Below are positions 45,090 through 53,397 of a stretch of DNA of 64,000 nucleotides, one piece after another. The position numbers were made by a program, and so were the translations under genes. This DNA comes from CALSMU01 sp965230225 (GTDB lineage: Bacteria; Bacteroidota; Bacteroidia; Flavobacteriales_D; Parvicellaceae): the NCBI GenBank assembly GCA_965230225.1, contig CBDDKM010000010.1, positions 1-64,000 of the forward strand, in the 5' to 3' direction. The notes beneath the pieces were generated by a model, which saw nothing but the letters and a program-made list of their open reading frames with translations, was not told the origin of the DNA and did no database searches. Position 1 is the first letter of the stretch. Each line of letters begins with the position of its first letter.

Positions 45090-47281
45090 TAATTGGATCG
45101 AACGTTAAATTCTTGCGTTACCCATTTTTTAACCAGAACTCTCAACCTGCTTCGCTTTTTAGGAGAGAATCCAATGATGTTTTCTAATGCTTCGTTTCTA
45201 GTTTCGTTTAGAATAATTTCCGGTGGATATTGAGATACCAATTTGAAATTATTCAGAGCCAATCCATCTGCAGTGTTCCAGCTTCTTCCAGCTCGTACCA
45301 CCAAAATGGACAGGTCTGCTTCAGACAATATATTTAGTGGCTTTTTACCGGAAATAATAGCCGGAATTTCCAAAAGGATATAATCGTATTGGCTTAAGTC
45401 TCTAGGCTCTTCAATTAACTCCTCTACACTCTTGGTAATGGAGAAGTTTTTAGGCACTTCGTACCCAATAAAATCAGGCGAATCAGGTTGTTCTTCACTT
45501 TTTGGTTGAAGCATCAATGCTTTATAGCCGGAATCTCTCAACTTTTCCGAAAGTAAATTGGAAATAAAGCTTTTCCCTTCTCCTTCTCTGGTACTAAAAA
45601 ACACTACTAAATGTGGTCTGGTATAAGCCTCTCTTAATTTAAGCTGAGTGTTAATGTGGTTAATTACCTGCTGACTTAGCCCATCAATAAACAATGGACT
45701 CATTTCCTTTTTCACCTTTTTAAGATTAGGCAACCCACCTGCTAATGTGGTTCCAGTAATTTCCATGATTCGCTGTGGAGTTTTAATGGATTTATCCAGA
45801 TACTCCAGTAAAATGATCATGGCCAGTGTTAGTATCAATCCAACAAAACCAGCTGCTACGATCAGTAATTTTCTTTTAGTGGCCTCAGGCTCTGTTGGGT
45901 AAAAAGGACTATCTAATACAGAGAGATTATTGGATAATTCGATGTTTTGCTGTTTTAGTTTACTACTGTTCAAACTTGCCAGCATAGCCAGGTACTCCTT
46001 TTCTGCAACAGCTATTTCCCGCTCCATTTTCTTTACAGTGGATCCAAGCGGAGCAAAATGACTGTAAGTTATATCAAAGTCTTTTTTACGATTTTCGTAC
46101 AACAAAATTCTGGCTTCGCTTTCGTCTTTTAAAATTTGATGCTCTAGCCAAAGTTTTACCAACTCTTTAGCATGGATTCCCTCTACACTCACGTTAGAAG
46201 CATATAAGTTATTGATACTTTGGTTCAGCTCTGCCTTAATCCTGGTAGATTCCTGTGTTAGTTCTGCAATTTCCTTAATTCTTGTACTGTCTAATTGTTG
46301 CGACTCCAACTGCGCTAATTTGGTAGAAATGGAAATCAACTTGTTTCTCTGATCCAGAACTGTTTTACTGTTCAGTAACATGTTGTCTTTTTCGGTCAGC
46401 TTGGCATCTATGTTTTCAATGGCTGCAATGTTCGAAGCCAGTTTCATCAACTCATTTTGATATTCATTTTCCAAATCCTCCTTCTGCTCGGAAATGAATT
46501 TGGTTTGCTCGTAGTAGTTAATGATCTTGTTATCTTCTCTAAACTTTTGAAGCCTGGCCTCAGCAGCATCCAATTTATCTTGTGCTTTGTTTACCTCGTT
46601 TTGGAAGTACTGAACTACGCTATTGGTTTCTCCTTTCTTTACATCTCGGTATTTAGAAACAAACGTACTGGTAAGTATCTCAAGCGTATTGTAACAGATT
46701 CCGGCATCATCAGACTCAAAGTCTAATTTGATCATATCACTATTTTTGAGACGAGATACTTTAACTCCCAATAGCCCTACTATTCCATAGTGAGCATTGT
46801 CCGAATTCAGGAGTATATAAATGTGATTGGTGGTATTGGACCTCATCATAGAATCCAACCTGCGATACGTTTCATCAAAGTCGTCCATCACCACTACCTG
46901 TTCTCTAATTTGAGAAGGAACCCATTCTGCCAGTTCCTGATGAGACTCGGCAGATATGGTTTTGTTCCCCTCCAGCGTGGTGTCAGCTAATAAGTTAGTA
47001 GTTAATAATTTTAGAGCAACCTCTTCCCTGGTTTCTCTGGATTTCATGGTCTCCATGAGGTTATCAAAAGCGATATTGATTCCCTGATAATCAAACCTGG
47101 AATTTTCTCCGGTTTCTATGGTATAACCCGAAGCAAATCCTGTATATACAGTAGTACTTGATTTAAAAGTAGGCGTTGGGTTTTGGGTAAGAAAAAACAC
47201 CATTGTTACCATAATAACTGGTACAATGATCAGCAACTTGAGGTGTTGCATGATTAATCTTATAAACTGTAACAACGTCAT
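45089..47281 (-). CDS. Wzc/GumC-like polysaccharide co-polymerase with a weakened kinase domain
   Basis: A 730-residue inner-membrane protein. The ATG at 47281 is chosen because MTLLQFIRLIMQHLKLLIIVP directly starts the first membrane helix; an upstream alternative at 47311 would overlap the previous gene. A Wzz domain follows, then long coiled coils (about 220-440) and the second helix near 475. A P-loop domain starts at STREGEGKSF (about 563). The Walker B-like strand reads YDYILLEIPAI, where most BY-kinases have an aspartate (DxP). The C-terminus (KKWVTQEFNVRSN) lacks a tyrosine cluster, so autophosphorylation control is doubtful. It sets chain length and links to the outer-membrane exporter. 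Confidence 0.85.
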   Translation of the reverse strand: MTLLQFIRLIMQHLKLLIIVPVIMVTMVFFLTQNPTPTFKSSTTVYTGFASGYTIETGENSRFDYQGINIAFDNLMETMKSRETREEVALKLLTTNLLADTTLEGNKTISAESHQELAEWVPSQIREQVVVMDDFDETYRRLDSMMRSNTTNHIYILLNSDNAHYGIVGLLGVKVSRLKNSDMIKLDFESDDAGICYNTLEILTSTFVSKYRDVKKGETNSVVQYFQNEVNKAQDKLDAAEARLQKFREDNKIINYYEQTKFISEQKEDLENEYQNELMKLASNIAAIENIDAKLTEKDNMLLNSKTVLDQRNKLISISTKLAQLESQQLDSTRIKEIAELTQESTRIKAELNQSINNLYASNVSVEGIHAKELVKLWLEHQILKDESEARILLYENRKKDFDITYSHFAPLGSTVKKMEREIAVAEKEYLAMLASLNSSKLKQQNIELSNNLSVLDSPFYPTEPEATKRKLLIVAAGFVGLILTLAMIILLEYLDKSIKTPQRIMEITGTTLAGGLPNLKKVKKEMSPLFIDGLSQQVINHINTQLKLREAYTRPHLVVFFSTREGEGKSFISNLLSEKLRDSGYKALMLQPKSEEQPDSPDFIGYEVPKNFSITKSVEELIEEPRDLSQYDYILLEIPAIISGKKPLNILSEADLSILVVRAGRSWNTADGLALNNFKLVSQYPPEIILNETRNEALENIIGFSPKKRSRLRVLVKKWVTQEFNVRSN

Positions 47282-47285
47282 ATTC

Positions 47286-47972
47286 TTACCTAAATTCCAG
47301 AGTAAAACCAACCAGGTTCTCTAGCATTTTGATTGCAATTGTCAATTCTGCCTTACCTTGCGCATGTAGCGCTTTTTGTCGGGTATACACTTCGTTTACC
47401 CTTGCCAGTTCCGCAATGGTTATTAACCCTCCTTTAAATTCGTTTTCTGCCATTTGCAGATGCAGAATTGAGGATTCCAATGCGTTGGTTCGAACGGCTA
47501 TGAGGTCCAGTTTCATCTGTACTTCGTAGTACAACTTAATGACCTCATTTCTAATTTGATCTTTGGCTGTTTGTACTTGAGTTTGAGAAGATTTAACTTC
47601 TTGCCAATTCAACTCATTTGTCTTTTTTTGTTGGGTTATGGAAGATAGTGGTACACGTATCGTAAAACCTATACCATATCCAATACTTAAGTTATCCAGC
47701 TCCAGATTACTTCCGAAAGAACCATACTTAGATTCTCCTCCAAGCATTACTCCATCGGTCCATGAGCTTTTACCTAATTTGTGTTCTATTTTGGTTTTTT
47801 CTTCTTCTGATTCGTAGAACTGAACCAGAGCAGAGTTGGAAATCGCAGAATCAATAAGCACGTCGAGGCTTGGGAGACTGTATCCAACAGAATCCTGCTC
47901 ATCGCTTTGCGCTAACCCCAGTGGGGATATGATCCAGCAAAGCACAAATATCAGGGTGAATTTGGCTTTCAT
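47286..47972 (-). CDS. Half-length TolC-family outer-membrane protein
   Basis: A 228-residue protein with a signal peptide (MKAKFTLIFVLCWIISPLGLAQ). The rest looks like one of the two repeats of a TolC/OEP protein: LPSLDVLIDSAISNSALVQFYESEEEKTKIEHKLGKSSW, a beta segment (SIGYGIGFTIRVPLSSI), then helices with NEFKGGLITIAELARVNEVYTRQKALHAQGKAELTIAIKMLENLVGF. Ordinary TolC proteins are about 420-480 residues with two such halves. No second half and no frameshift is visible, since neighbouring genes start within 4 and 14 bases. It may trimerise or hexamerise as a periplasmic or outer-membrane conduit. It probably replaces Wza here. Confidence 0.8.
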   Translation of the reverse strand: MKAKFTLIFVLCWIISPLGLAQSDEQDSVGYSLPSLDVLIDSAISNSALVQFYESEEEKTKIEHKLGKSSWTDGVMLGGESKYGSFGSNLELDNLSIGYGIGFTIRVPLSSITQQKKTNELNWQEVKSSQTQVQTAKDQIRNEVIKLYYEVQMKLDLIAVRTNALESSILHLQMAENEFKGGLITIAELARVNEVYTRQKALHAQGKAELTIAIKMLENLVGFTLEFR

Positions 47973-47986
47973 GATTACCGTTTTAG

Positions 47987-49159
47987 TTATACTTTTTCTT
48001 TCTGCAACAAGGCTGGTACTGTTTTAAGCATCAGCACGATGTCGCCAACAAAAGAGTGATTGGACGCATAAGTATTGTCCAGCTCTTTTCTTTCGGATTC
48101 GGACATGTCAGATTTCCCTCGTTTGGTTACCTGCCATAATCCGGTTAGTCCTGCAGGTGCAAGAAACCTTTTGGCCCAATGATCAGATGTCAATTGCTGT
48201 GCTTCGTACACTGGCAACGGACGGTTTCCTACGATAGACATATCTCCTTTAACCACATTAAATAATTGTGGAATTTCGTCGATACTAGTTTGTCTAAGGA
48301 AAGCCCCAAGTTTTGTAATTCTTGGATCGTCTTTGAGTTTAAAAAATGTTCCTGCTTTGTCTGCCGACAGTTTTTTCTTGTAAGATTCTTCGCAAATCAC
48401 CTTCTCATCCAGGTACAATGGGGTTGAACAGAAAGATCCCAGCTTTTCGCATTCAGGACATCTGTCTTCATCAGCGGTATCGGCCACAGCCTCTTTGTAC
48501 TGATTTAATTTGTTGTACTGTTCCAGATTTTGGTCGGCTCCCACCTTCATGGTTCTGAACTTGTAAAAATCGAATACCTTGTACCCGGTTCCTACACGCT
48601 TGGAAACATAAAAGATGGGACCTTTCGAATCAATCTTGATCAAGATGGCCACCAACACCAAAAATGGACTGGCTAGAATTAAGGCGCAGGAAGCACTAAC
48701 TACGTCGAACATTCTTTTTGGAATGGACACTGTGCGCTTGTTCCCCGCTCCTACTTTTCTATCCTTCATTTTTGGATTGGAAAAAACCCGAATCCTGTAA
48801 TCAAGCATTTTAGCGGTAATGTCTTTTGTAATTACATCGTCTACCTTATGAGGAACATTCATTTCACTCTGATTAAAGTAATCGGTCATCAATAACAGGG
48901 GTATCTTTTTATCGACGTCGTGTTTAATCAGAACTTCCTTAATCATGGTGGCATGAGAAAGGGAACAATCCTTATTAATAATTATGGCATCCGGTATAAT
49001 TCCAGTCGATTCCATCCATTTTTCTGCCATTACTTCATTTTCTGAATAATGAGTGGCATGGATATCATCTATCATCGTCAGATTCTTACCAATTATCAGA
49101 ACATCCAGTCTACTGGATTCTACATCGTGGTTGTGGTTGTCTATTTTAGGGGTGGTCAT
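47987..49159 (-). CDS. Initiating sugar (phosphoglycosyl) transferase with N-terminal receiver-like domain
   Basis: A 390-residue fusion. Residues 17-128 look like a degenerate response-regulator receiver: RLDVLIIGKN at strand 1, PDAIIINKDCS where the phospho-Asp would be (here Asn62), IPLLLMTDY at strand 4 and DDVITKD with a Lys at strand 5. Residues 147-390 are a bacterial sugar transferase (WcaJ/PglC/ExoY type): membrane helix 150-175, KRVGTGYKVFDFYKFRTM, DDPRITKLGAFLRQTSIDEIPQLFNV, GNRPLPVYEA and PAGLTGLWQV. A Cys insertion (234, 237, 244, 256) could bind zinc. It attaches the first sugar phosphate to undecaprenyl phosphate. It is co-transcribed with the receiver gene four bases upstream. 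Confidence 0.88.
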   Translation of the reverse strand: MTTPKIDNHNHDVESSRLDVLIIGKNLTMIDDIHATHYSENEVMAEKWMESTGIIPDAIIINKDCSLSHATMIKEVLIKHDVDKKIPLLLMTDYFNQSEMNVPHKVDDVITKDITAKMLDYRIRVFSNPKMKDRKVGAGNKRTVSIPKRMFDVVSASCALILASPFLVLVAILIKIDSKGPIFYVSKRVGTGYKVFDFYKFRTMKVGADQNLEQYNKLNQYKEAVADTADEDRCPECEKLGSFCSTPLYLDEKVICEESYKKKLSADKAGTFFKLKDDPRITKLGAFLRQTSIDEIPQLFNVVKGDMSIVGNRPLPVYEAQQLTSDHWAKRFLAPAGLTGLWQVTKRGKSDMSESERKELDNTYASNHSFVGDIVLMLKTVPALLQKEKV

Positions 49160-49163
49160 AATG

Positions 49164-49544
49164 TTACACGGCTTTTCTCTCCCTTAAGAGGTATTTAACC
49201 CTGTATTGCAATTCCACCGGGTCAAATGGTTTAATGATAAACTCGTCTGCACCTAACTCGTAAAACGAAATTCTATCGGTACTTTTATTCAATGAGGATA
49301 AGACTACTACTGGTATGTTTCTGAAGAACAAGCTGGTTTTTAAATAAGAGATAAACTCGTTCCCTCCCATTTCAGGCATCAATACATCAGACACAATCAG
49401 GTCCGGCATATTTCCTTCGTGCAACCAGGAGATGGCGTCTGCACCATTTGCTTCAAGATGAACATCAAAATGCTCGCTTAACACATGTTTCATCAATAAA
49501 CGGATACTTGCATCATCATCAACAACTAGTATTTTCTTTCTCAT
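49164..49544 (-). CDS. Single-domain response regulator (receiver)
   Basis: A 126-residue CheY-like receiver with no output domain. The acidic pocket VVDDD (9-11), phospho-acceptor Asp53 in LIVSDVLMPEMGG, Thr/Ser switch region VVLSSLNK at 80-87 and Lys105 in FIIKPFDP are all intact, so it should be phosphorylated. It is the first gene of the main exopolysaccharide operon, four bases before the sugar transferase that itself carries a receiver-like domain. No histidine kinase is present in the window. It probably controls polysaccharide synthesis through protein contacts. Confidence 0.9.
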   Translation of the reverse strand: MRKKILVVDDDASIRLLMKHVLSEHFDVHLEANGADAISWLHEGNMPDLIVSDVLMPEMGGNEFISYLKTSLFFRNIPVVVLSSLNKSTDRISFYELGADEFIIKPFDPVELQYRVKYLLRERKAV

Positions 49545-49594
49545 AGTGATTATAGTTTTGTTTGTTTTACGAATTGATAATTTTGTTTTGACAA

Positions 49595-49607
49595 TCGCAA
49601 TTTGAGG
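49595..49607. promoter_or_regulatory. Variant of the TCTCAATTTGAGA palindrome upstream of a receiver gene
   Basis: TCGCAATTTGAGG matches the palindrome at 35522 and 50284 in 11 of 13 positions and lies 51-63 bases upstream of the receiver gene start at 49544. Candidate operator only. Confidence 0.25.
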
Positions 49608-49778
49608 TAATTCTTTAATGATTAATAGTTACAGTTTCCCAATGTGACACTTATCGCCTTTTTGTCTTTACTCATTGATTGTAACATCATTGATTTTCAA
49701 AGGTTTTTGGAAGGTTAGTGTGTTGCAACTTATTTTTCCCAATTTGCGAATGTGGTCTTTTTCCTTACCAGTGTTTTC

Positions 49779-50159
49779 TTAAGCGGAAATGCGCAAATTA
49801 GTATACAGATTTGCCTGTCCTGAACTGGTTTTAAGGAAAAATGAAACTCCTCTAAAACGCTCATAATCCTCCAGTAATGCTACATCTTCTTCTCCAGACA
49901 CCAGAAAGAATTTGCAATTTGGAAACCTGTTCTCAAACTTGGTTAATGCTTCATGTCCAGACATGCTTGTTCCTCGTAAGTACAAATCGATAATCATTAT
50001 ATCCGGGGATTCTAAATTGTTGTTAAGTACATCGTCTGCCGACAAGAATGATTTAACCTGATATTGATTCCCTTTGTTTAATCCAAGTTCCATCATCTGC
50101 TGAAAGTTGGGATCTGAATCAATTACAAATACTTTTTTGATGTCGTTTTCTGGATTCAT
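49779..50159 (-). CDS. Single-domain response regulator (receiver), divergent type
   Basis: A 126-residue receiver. FVIDSDP near 11-17 gives the acidic pair, Asp58 in IMIIDLYLRGTSMSGHEAL is the phospho-acceptor, FFLVSGEED is the strand-4 switch and FFLKTSS carries the conserved Lys. It has no output domain and differs clearly from the second receiver in the locus. It is transcribed in the same direction as the exopolysaccharide operon but is separated from it by 234 bases with no gene, so it may have its own promoter. Together the two receivers and the receiver-fused sugar transferase suggest phospho-signal control of the pathway. Confidence 0.87.
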   Translation of the reverse strand: MNPENDIKKVFVIDSDPNFQQMMELGLNKGNQYQVKSFLSADDVLNNNLESPDIMIIDLYLRGTSMSGHEALTKFENRFPNCKFFLVSGEEDVALLEDYERFRGVSFFLKTSSGQANLYTNLRISA

Positions 50160-50283
50160 AGTGGTTAATTTAATGGTACACTCGCTCTATGTTAATTTAA
50201 TGCCAAACAGAATTATATTTCACTACCACCAGCATTTACAGCTTGTTGCGAAATTTAATTTCAAAACACTCAGTAATTTACTT

Positions 50284-50296
50284 TCTCAATTTGAGA
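50284..50296. promoter_or_regulatory. TCTCAATTTGAGA palindrome between the receiver gene and the hydrolase gene
   Basis: A perfect 13-bp palindrome with a one-base centre, followed by a T run, 125-137 bases upstream of the receiver gene start. The same 13 bases occur at 35522-35534. The surrounding gap (50160-50468, 309 bases) contains no gene and should carry promoters for both divergent genes. Confidence 0.35.
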
Positions 50297-50468
50297 GTTT
50301 TTTTCTCTGATCGGGAATTTGAAAGTAGAGAAAGACACCTAAAACCAGATTTAACAATTTCCTAATGTTACCATCTGTCTAACCAATGTTAAATTAATAT
50401 TAAGTACCACTAAACAGGCTGTAACTATATAGTAGGTTTATTTGTTATAGTATCAAACCAATTGTAAA

Positions 50469-51455
50469 ATGAAACTATTCCCTTTCCTATTGTTCCTCTC
50501 AATTTTTGGCTTCTCACAATTGCCAGACACCAACAAAATTCATCGTATACTGGAGGAGGAAAACATTGTTGGAGCTTCACTTTACTACCTGGAAAAAGAC
50601 AAAAATCATATCATCTATCATGGTTTGGAAAACAGTTCAGAAAAAATACCTGTACATCATAACACTGTTTTTGAAGCGGCATCTCTTTCCAAACCGGTAT
50701 TTGCTCACTTATGTTATTTATTAGAAGCGGATAGCATCATCGACCTGGATGAACCACTTCACAACTACCTACCATTTAAGGCCTTAAAAGAAGATAATGC
50801 TAAACTCATAACCGGCAGAATGGTTTTACAACATTCCACCGGACTCCCCAATTGGATCAAAAACTCGGATAAGGCCAAATTAAAGTTTGAGCCGGGAACC
50901 AAGTTTAATTATTCTGGAGAAGGATATATGTACTTACAACGAGTTATTGAACACCTTACTGGAGAAACACTTAATGAACTAGTTGCTAAATACATATTTA
51001 CTCCATACAACATGAATCTCAGTTCGTTTGAATACAATGGTGAGTTAGAACAGGTGGCTTCCCCTCACGATAGCAAGGGAGTTCCTCAAAAGAAAAAGCA
51101 AACCGGAAACTTTACCAGTGCAGCTTCTTCTTTACATACCACTGCTAATGATTATGCTCTATTTCTTAAACACTACTTACCTACTATACCGCAAGAAGAG
51201 ATTGCAGTAGATACTAAAAAAGGAATGTACTGGTTACCTGGAGTTGGTTTAGAAAACACAGCAAACGATACTTTTTATTGGCACTGGGGAAACAATTGGG
51301 ATATGTTTAGGTCGGTGTTTGTATACTCAACAGAACATCAAAAAGGGTACATTCTTTTTACTAACTCCGCTAATGGGCACAAAGTGCTAAATGAACTAAA
51401 CAATTTGTTCTTTAAGGAACAACTCAACTTTGTAAAATGGATTGGTGGTAGCTAA
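50469..51455 (+). CDS. Beta-lactamase-like serine hydrolase
   Basis: A 328-residue exported protein with a signal peptide (MKLFPFLLFLSIFGFSQ). The class C/serine-hydrolase motifs are SLSK at 72-75 (nucleophile Ser72), YSG at 148-150 (in place of YxN) and WHWGNNW near 277, the position of the third motif. HSTGLPNW near 122 is a usual family signature. Members are penicillin-binding-protein-like peptidases or esterases; resistance is not implied. It is monocistronic and diverges from the receiver gene. Confidence 0.87.
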   Translation: MKLFPFLLFLSIFGFSQLPDTNKIHRILEEENIVGASLYYLEKDKNHIIYHGLENSSEKIPVHHNTVFEAASLSKPVFAHLCYLLEADSIIDLDEPLHNYLPFKALKEDNAKLITGRMVLQHSTGLPNWIKNSDKAKLKFEPGTKFNYSGEGYMYLQRVIEHLTGETLNELVAKYIFTPYNMNLSSFEYNGELEQVASPHDSKGVPQKKKQTGNFTSAASSLHTTANDYALFLKHYLPTIPQEEIAVDTKKGMYWLPGVGLENTANDTFYWHWGNNWDMFRSVFVYSTEHQKGYILFTNSANGHKVLNELNNLFFKEQLNFVKWIGGS

Positions 51456-51621
51456 TTTCTTCCTTTTGTACTAAAAAAGACCATTTTATCCATTATACAC
51501 CGCATTTATACTTAGTATACAATTTGTACACAGTATTTCTTACAGGCATTTTCAGTATTAGTTCGGATTGCAGGGCTAATTAATAGCTAATACCTTCACT
51601 GAACAATCAAAACGCTGTGAT

Positions 51622-52281
51622 ATGATAGATGAAACCACACCCTTAACTCCTACTGCAGGGTTTCATGTTGAGAAGTACCCAGACCGACATCATATTAATT
51701 TCTGGAAAGAATTTGATAACTGGGCCATGTACAACGCTACTTACGAAACAAAACAACACATCAGTGTAGTAATGGGACCATTAATTATAAAATGGATCAA
51801 CCTGTTAAACTCTCCCAATAAACTTATGCTAAAGCAATGGAACGAAGCTATAACTCACCCCAACTCCACTTTAGCCATCGATTATTTAGCCAGCAAGCAC
51901 CGTGCTACTGTGGCTAAGTACTACAACAACTCCGAATTTAACTCTATGGTGGAGTGCTTCGAAAAATATGGAAAGGGCATTCTTTTTCCTGAGGAAGACC
52001 GAAACTCGAGTAGTTCCAGCATGTGGGCCATTTGGTTGTGCTTTGTAGATGCTGCCCTTAGAACAAAAAAGGACGACCGAGAGTTTTGGGTTAAAACAGC
52101 GAAGGTCATTCTAATCGGGATGACATTTGACGGAGTGACCAACAGCCGGTTTCCGGTACAGAACTATACCATAGATACACTGGATGAAGCTAAAAAAGAC
52201 ATTCTTTCTATTTCGGACGATAATATATTGGCCGCCATTGCGAGTTTTGTTAACTCTACCCACTTTTTTCAGCCCGGATAA
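51622..52281 (+). CDS. Conserved-looking cytoplasmic protein of unknown function
   Basis: A 219-residue protein, predicted mainly helical, with no signal peptide or membrane segment. Notable stretches are HHINFWKEFDNWAMYNATYETKQHISVVMGPLIIKWINLL, a serine run (SSSSS) near residue 133 and FVNSTHFFQPG at the end. No family was recognised. It is the first of three same-strand genes spaced 3 bases apart or overlapping (51622, 52285, 52794), the last being an endonuclease V homologue, so it may belong to one operon. The function cannot be inferred. Confidence 0.65.
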   Translation: MIDETTPLTPTAGFHVEKYPDRHHINFWKEFDNWAMYNATYETKQHISVVMGPLIIKWINLLNSPNKLMLKQWNEAITHPNSTLAIDYLASKHRATVAKYYNNSEFNSMVECFEKYGKGILFPEEDRNSSSSSMWAIWLCFVDAALRTKKDDREFWVKTAKVILIGMTFDGVTNSRFPVQNYTIDTLDEAKKDILSISDDNILAAIASFVNSTHFFQPG

Positions 52282-52284
52282 ATA

Positions 52285-52794
52285 ATGTATTTTCGTTTTG
52301 CGATGAACGAAGCGAAAAAAGAAATACTGGTAAATGATCACGCAGTGGAGTTTGTTTCCCATAATGGAGGTAAACATTGGCGAGGTAACATAAAAATTGG
52401 TCGCCTTAAACTAGAAATAGAAATTGAACCGAAACTACATGAACAAAACGAGGTGGACTGGGATCATTTTGAGAAATTTTGTAATTGGTTAGAAGCTGAT
52501 AACCAACTAGAGTTATTAGCTCAAGATGCTAAACCTGCTATGCTGGCTACTGCCGAAGCATTTTTCAGGTCTTGTCTGGATGAGGTTTCCACTTGGGATG
52601 TAGCTTTCGAAAATTCCATTATTTATAAAGGTTATCCTAATCATCAAGGTAATTTGTATTACTCATTTTCTTTAGTATTCTCTTATGGCCAACAGTTCAC
52701 TACTGGTGGATTTAGTGATGGAGATCCGTATGGATTATACCTAATAGACGTGGAAAGTTGGCAAATTGTAGGAACTAGAAGAATACAGTGCTAA
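52285..52794 (+). CDS. Small cytoplasmic protein of unknown function
   Basis: A 169-residue mixed alpha/beta protein. Beta-rich ends (KHWRGNIKIGRLKLEIEIEPKL and GNLYYSFSLVFSYGQQFTTGGFSDGDPYGLYLIDVESWQIVGTRR) flank a helical middle (WDHFEKFCNWLEADNQLELLAQDAKPAMLATAEAFFRSC). It has the feel of small DUF or immunity-type proteins, but no family is recognised. The stop TAA shares its last base with the ATG of the endonuclease V gene (TAATG), so the two are translationally coupled. ATG at residue 7 is an alternative start. Confidence 0.65.
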   Translation: MYFRFAMNEAKKEILVNDHAVEFVSHNGGKHWRGNIKIGRLKLEIEIEPKLHEQNEVDWDHFEKFCNWLEADNQLELLAQDAKPAMLATAEAFFRSCLDEVSTWDVAFENSIIYKGYPNHQGNLYYSFSLVFSYGQQFTTGGFSDGDPYGLYLIDVESWQIVGTRRIQC

Positions 52795-53297
52795 TGATAC
52801 TAGCTTTTGACACTTATTACATAGAAGACAAGGCAAAAGCTGTTGCTGTGGCCTTTAACAACTGGACAGATGCCACACCTCTGGAAATCTATTCTGAAAT
52901 AATCGAAGGAATTGCACCTTACGAACCTGGTTCTTTTTACAAACGAGAAATGCCATGTGTTTTGAGTTTGCTTAAAACAATTCCTACTGAAAAGGTAGAA
53001 TGTATCGTTGTAGACGGATTTGTACAACTTAATGACGATGGTAAACCTGGTTTAGGAGCACACCTATACGAAGCTCTGGAGCAAAAGTATCCCATCATTG
53101 GTGTGGCTAAATCCGGCTTCCACAACAACAAGAAACACGTAAGGGAATTGCTCCGTGGTGAAAGCAAAAAACCGCTCTACATCTCCTCTATTGGTTTCCC
53201 TCTGGAAGAGGCATATTCCTACATTCAATCCATGCATGGTGAGTTTCGAATGCCCACATTGTTGCAGTTATTGGATGGGGAGACGAAGAGTTGGTAA
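52794..53297 (+). CDS. Short endonuclease V-family protein
   Basis: A 167-residue relative of endonuclease V, which nicks DNA next to deoxyinosine. The ATG in the TAATG overlap at 52794 is preferred to the GTG at 52788. Visible family features are MILAFDTYY with the first metal Asp, YEPGSFYKREMPCVLSLL (equivalent of the YxPGFLxFRE wedge/active site), CIVVDGFVQLNDDGKPGLGAHLYEAL (equivalent of the DGxGxxHPR loop) and PIIGVAKSGFHNN (the G-V-A-K-S strand). It is about 50 residues shorter than E. coli Nfi and the DGxGxxHPR loop is altered to KPGLGAHL, so it belongs to a divergent subgroup. Activity on inosine is uncertain. Confidence 0.78.
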   Translation: MILAFDTYYIEDKAKAVAVAFNNWTDATPLEIYSEIIEGIAPYEPGSFYKREMPCVLSLLKTIPTEKVECIVVDGFVQLNDDGKPGLGAHLYEALEQKYPIIGVAKSGFHNNKKHVRELLRGESKKPLYISSIGFPLEEAYSYIQSMHGEFRMPTLLQLLDGETKSW

Positions 53298-53397
53298 GGA
53301 GTTAAATTTTCTTAATTCGGATAATGCCTTCTCAACTTTAAACTCAATTCAACTATTAAACTGAATAGATTTCATTTCCTTTGCAAAAAGGAAACAA

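Noticed and set aside
47286..47972. Frameshifted full-length TolC gene
   Set aside because: No second TolC half occurs in any frame next to it; neighbours start within 4 and 14 bases, so it is short but intact.
49720..49760. A sigma-54-type promoter (TTGG...TTGC) upstream of the second receiver gene
   Set aside because: The spacing between the two blocks is two bases too long and the GG/GC dinucleotides are not in register.
50469..51455. Antibiotic resistance beta-lactamase
   Set aside because: It has SxxK but YSG instead of YxN and belongs to the broad serine hydrolase/PBP-like group; there is no basis for a resistance claim.
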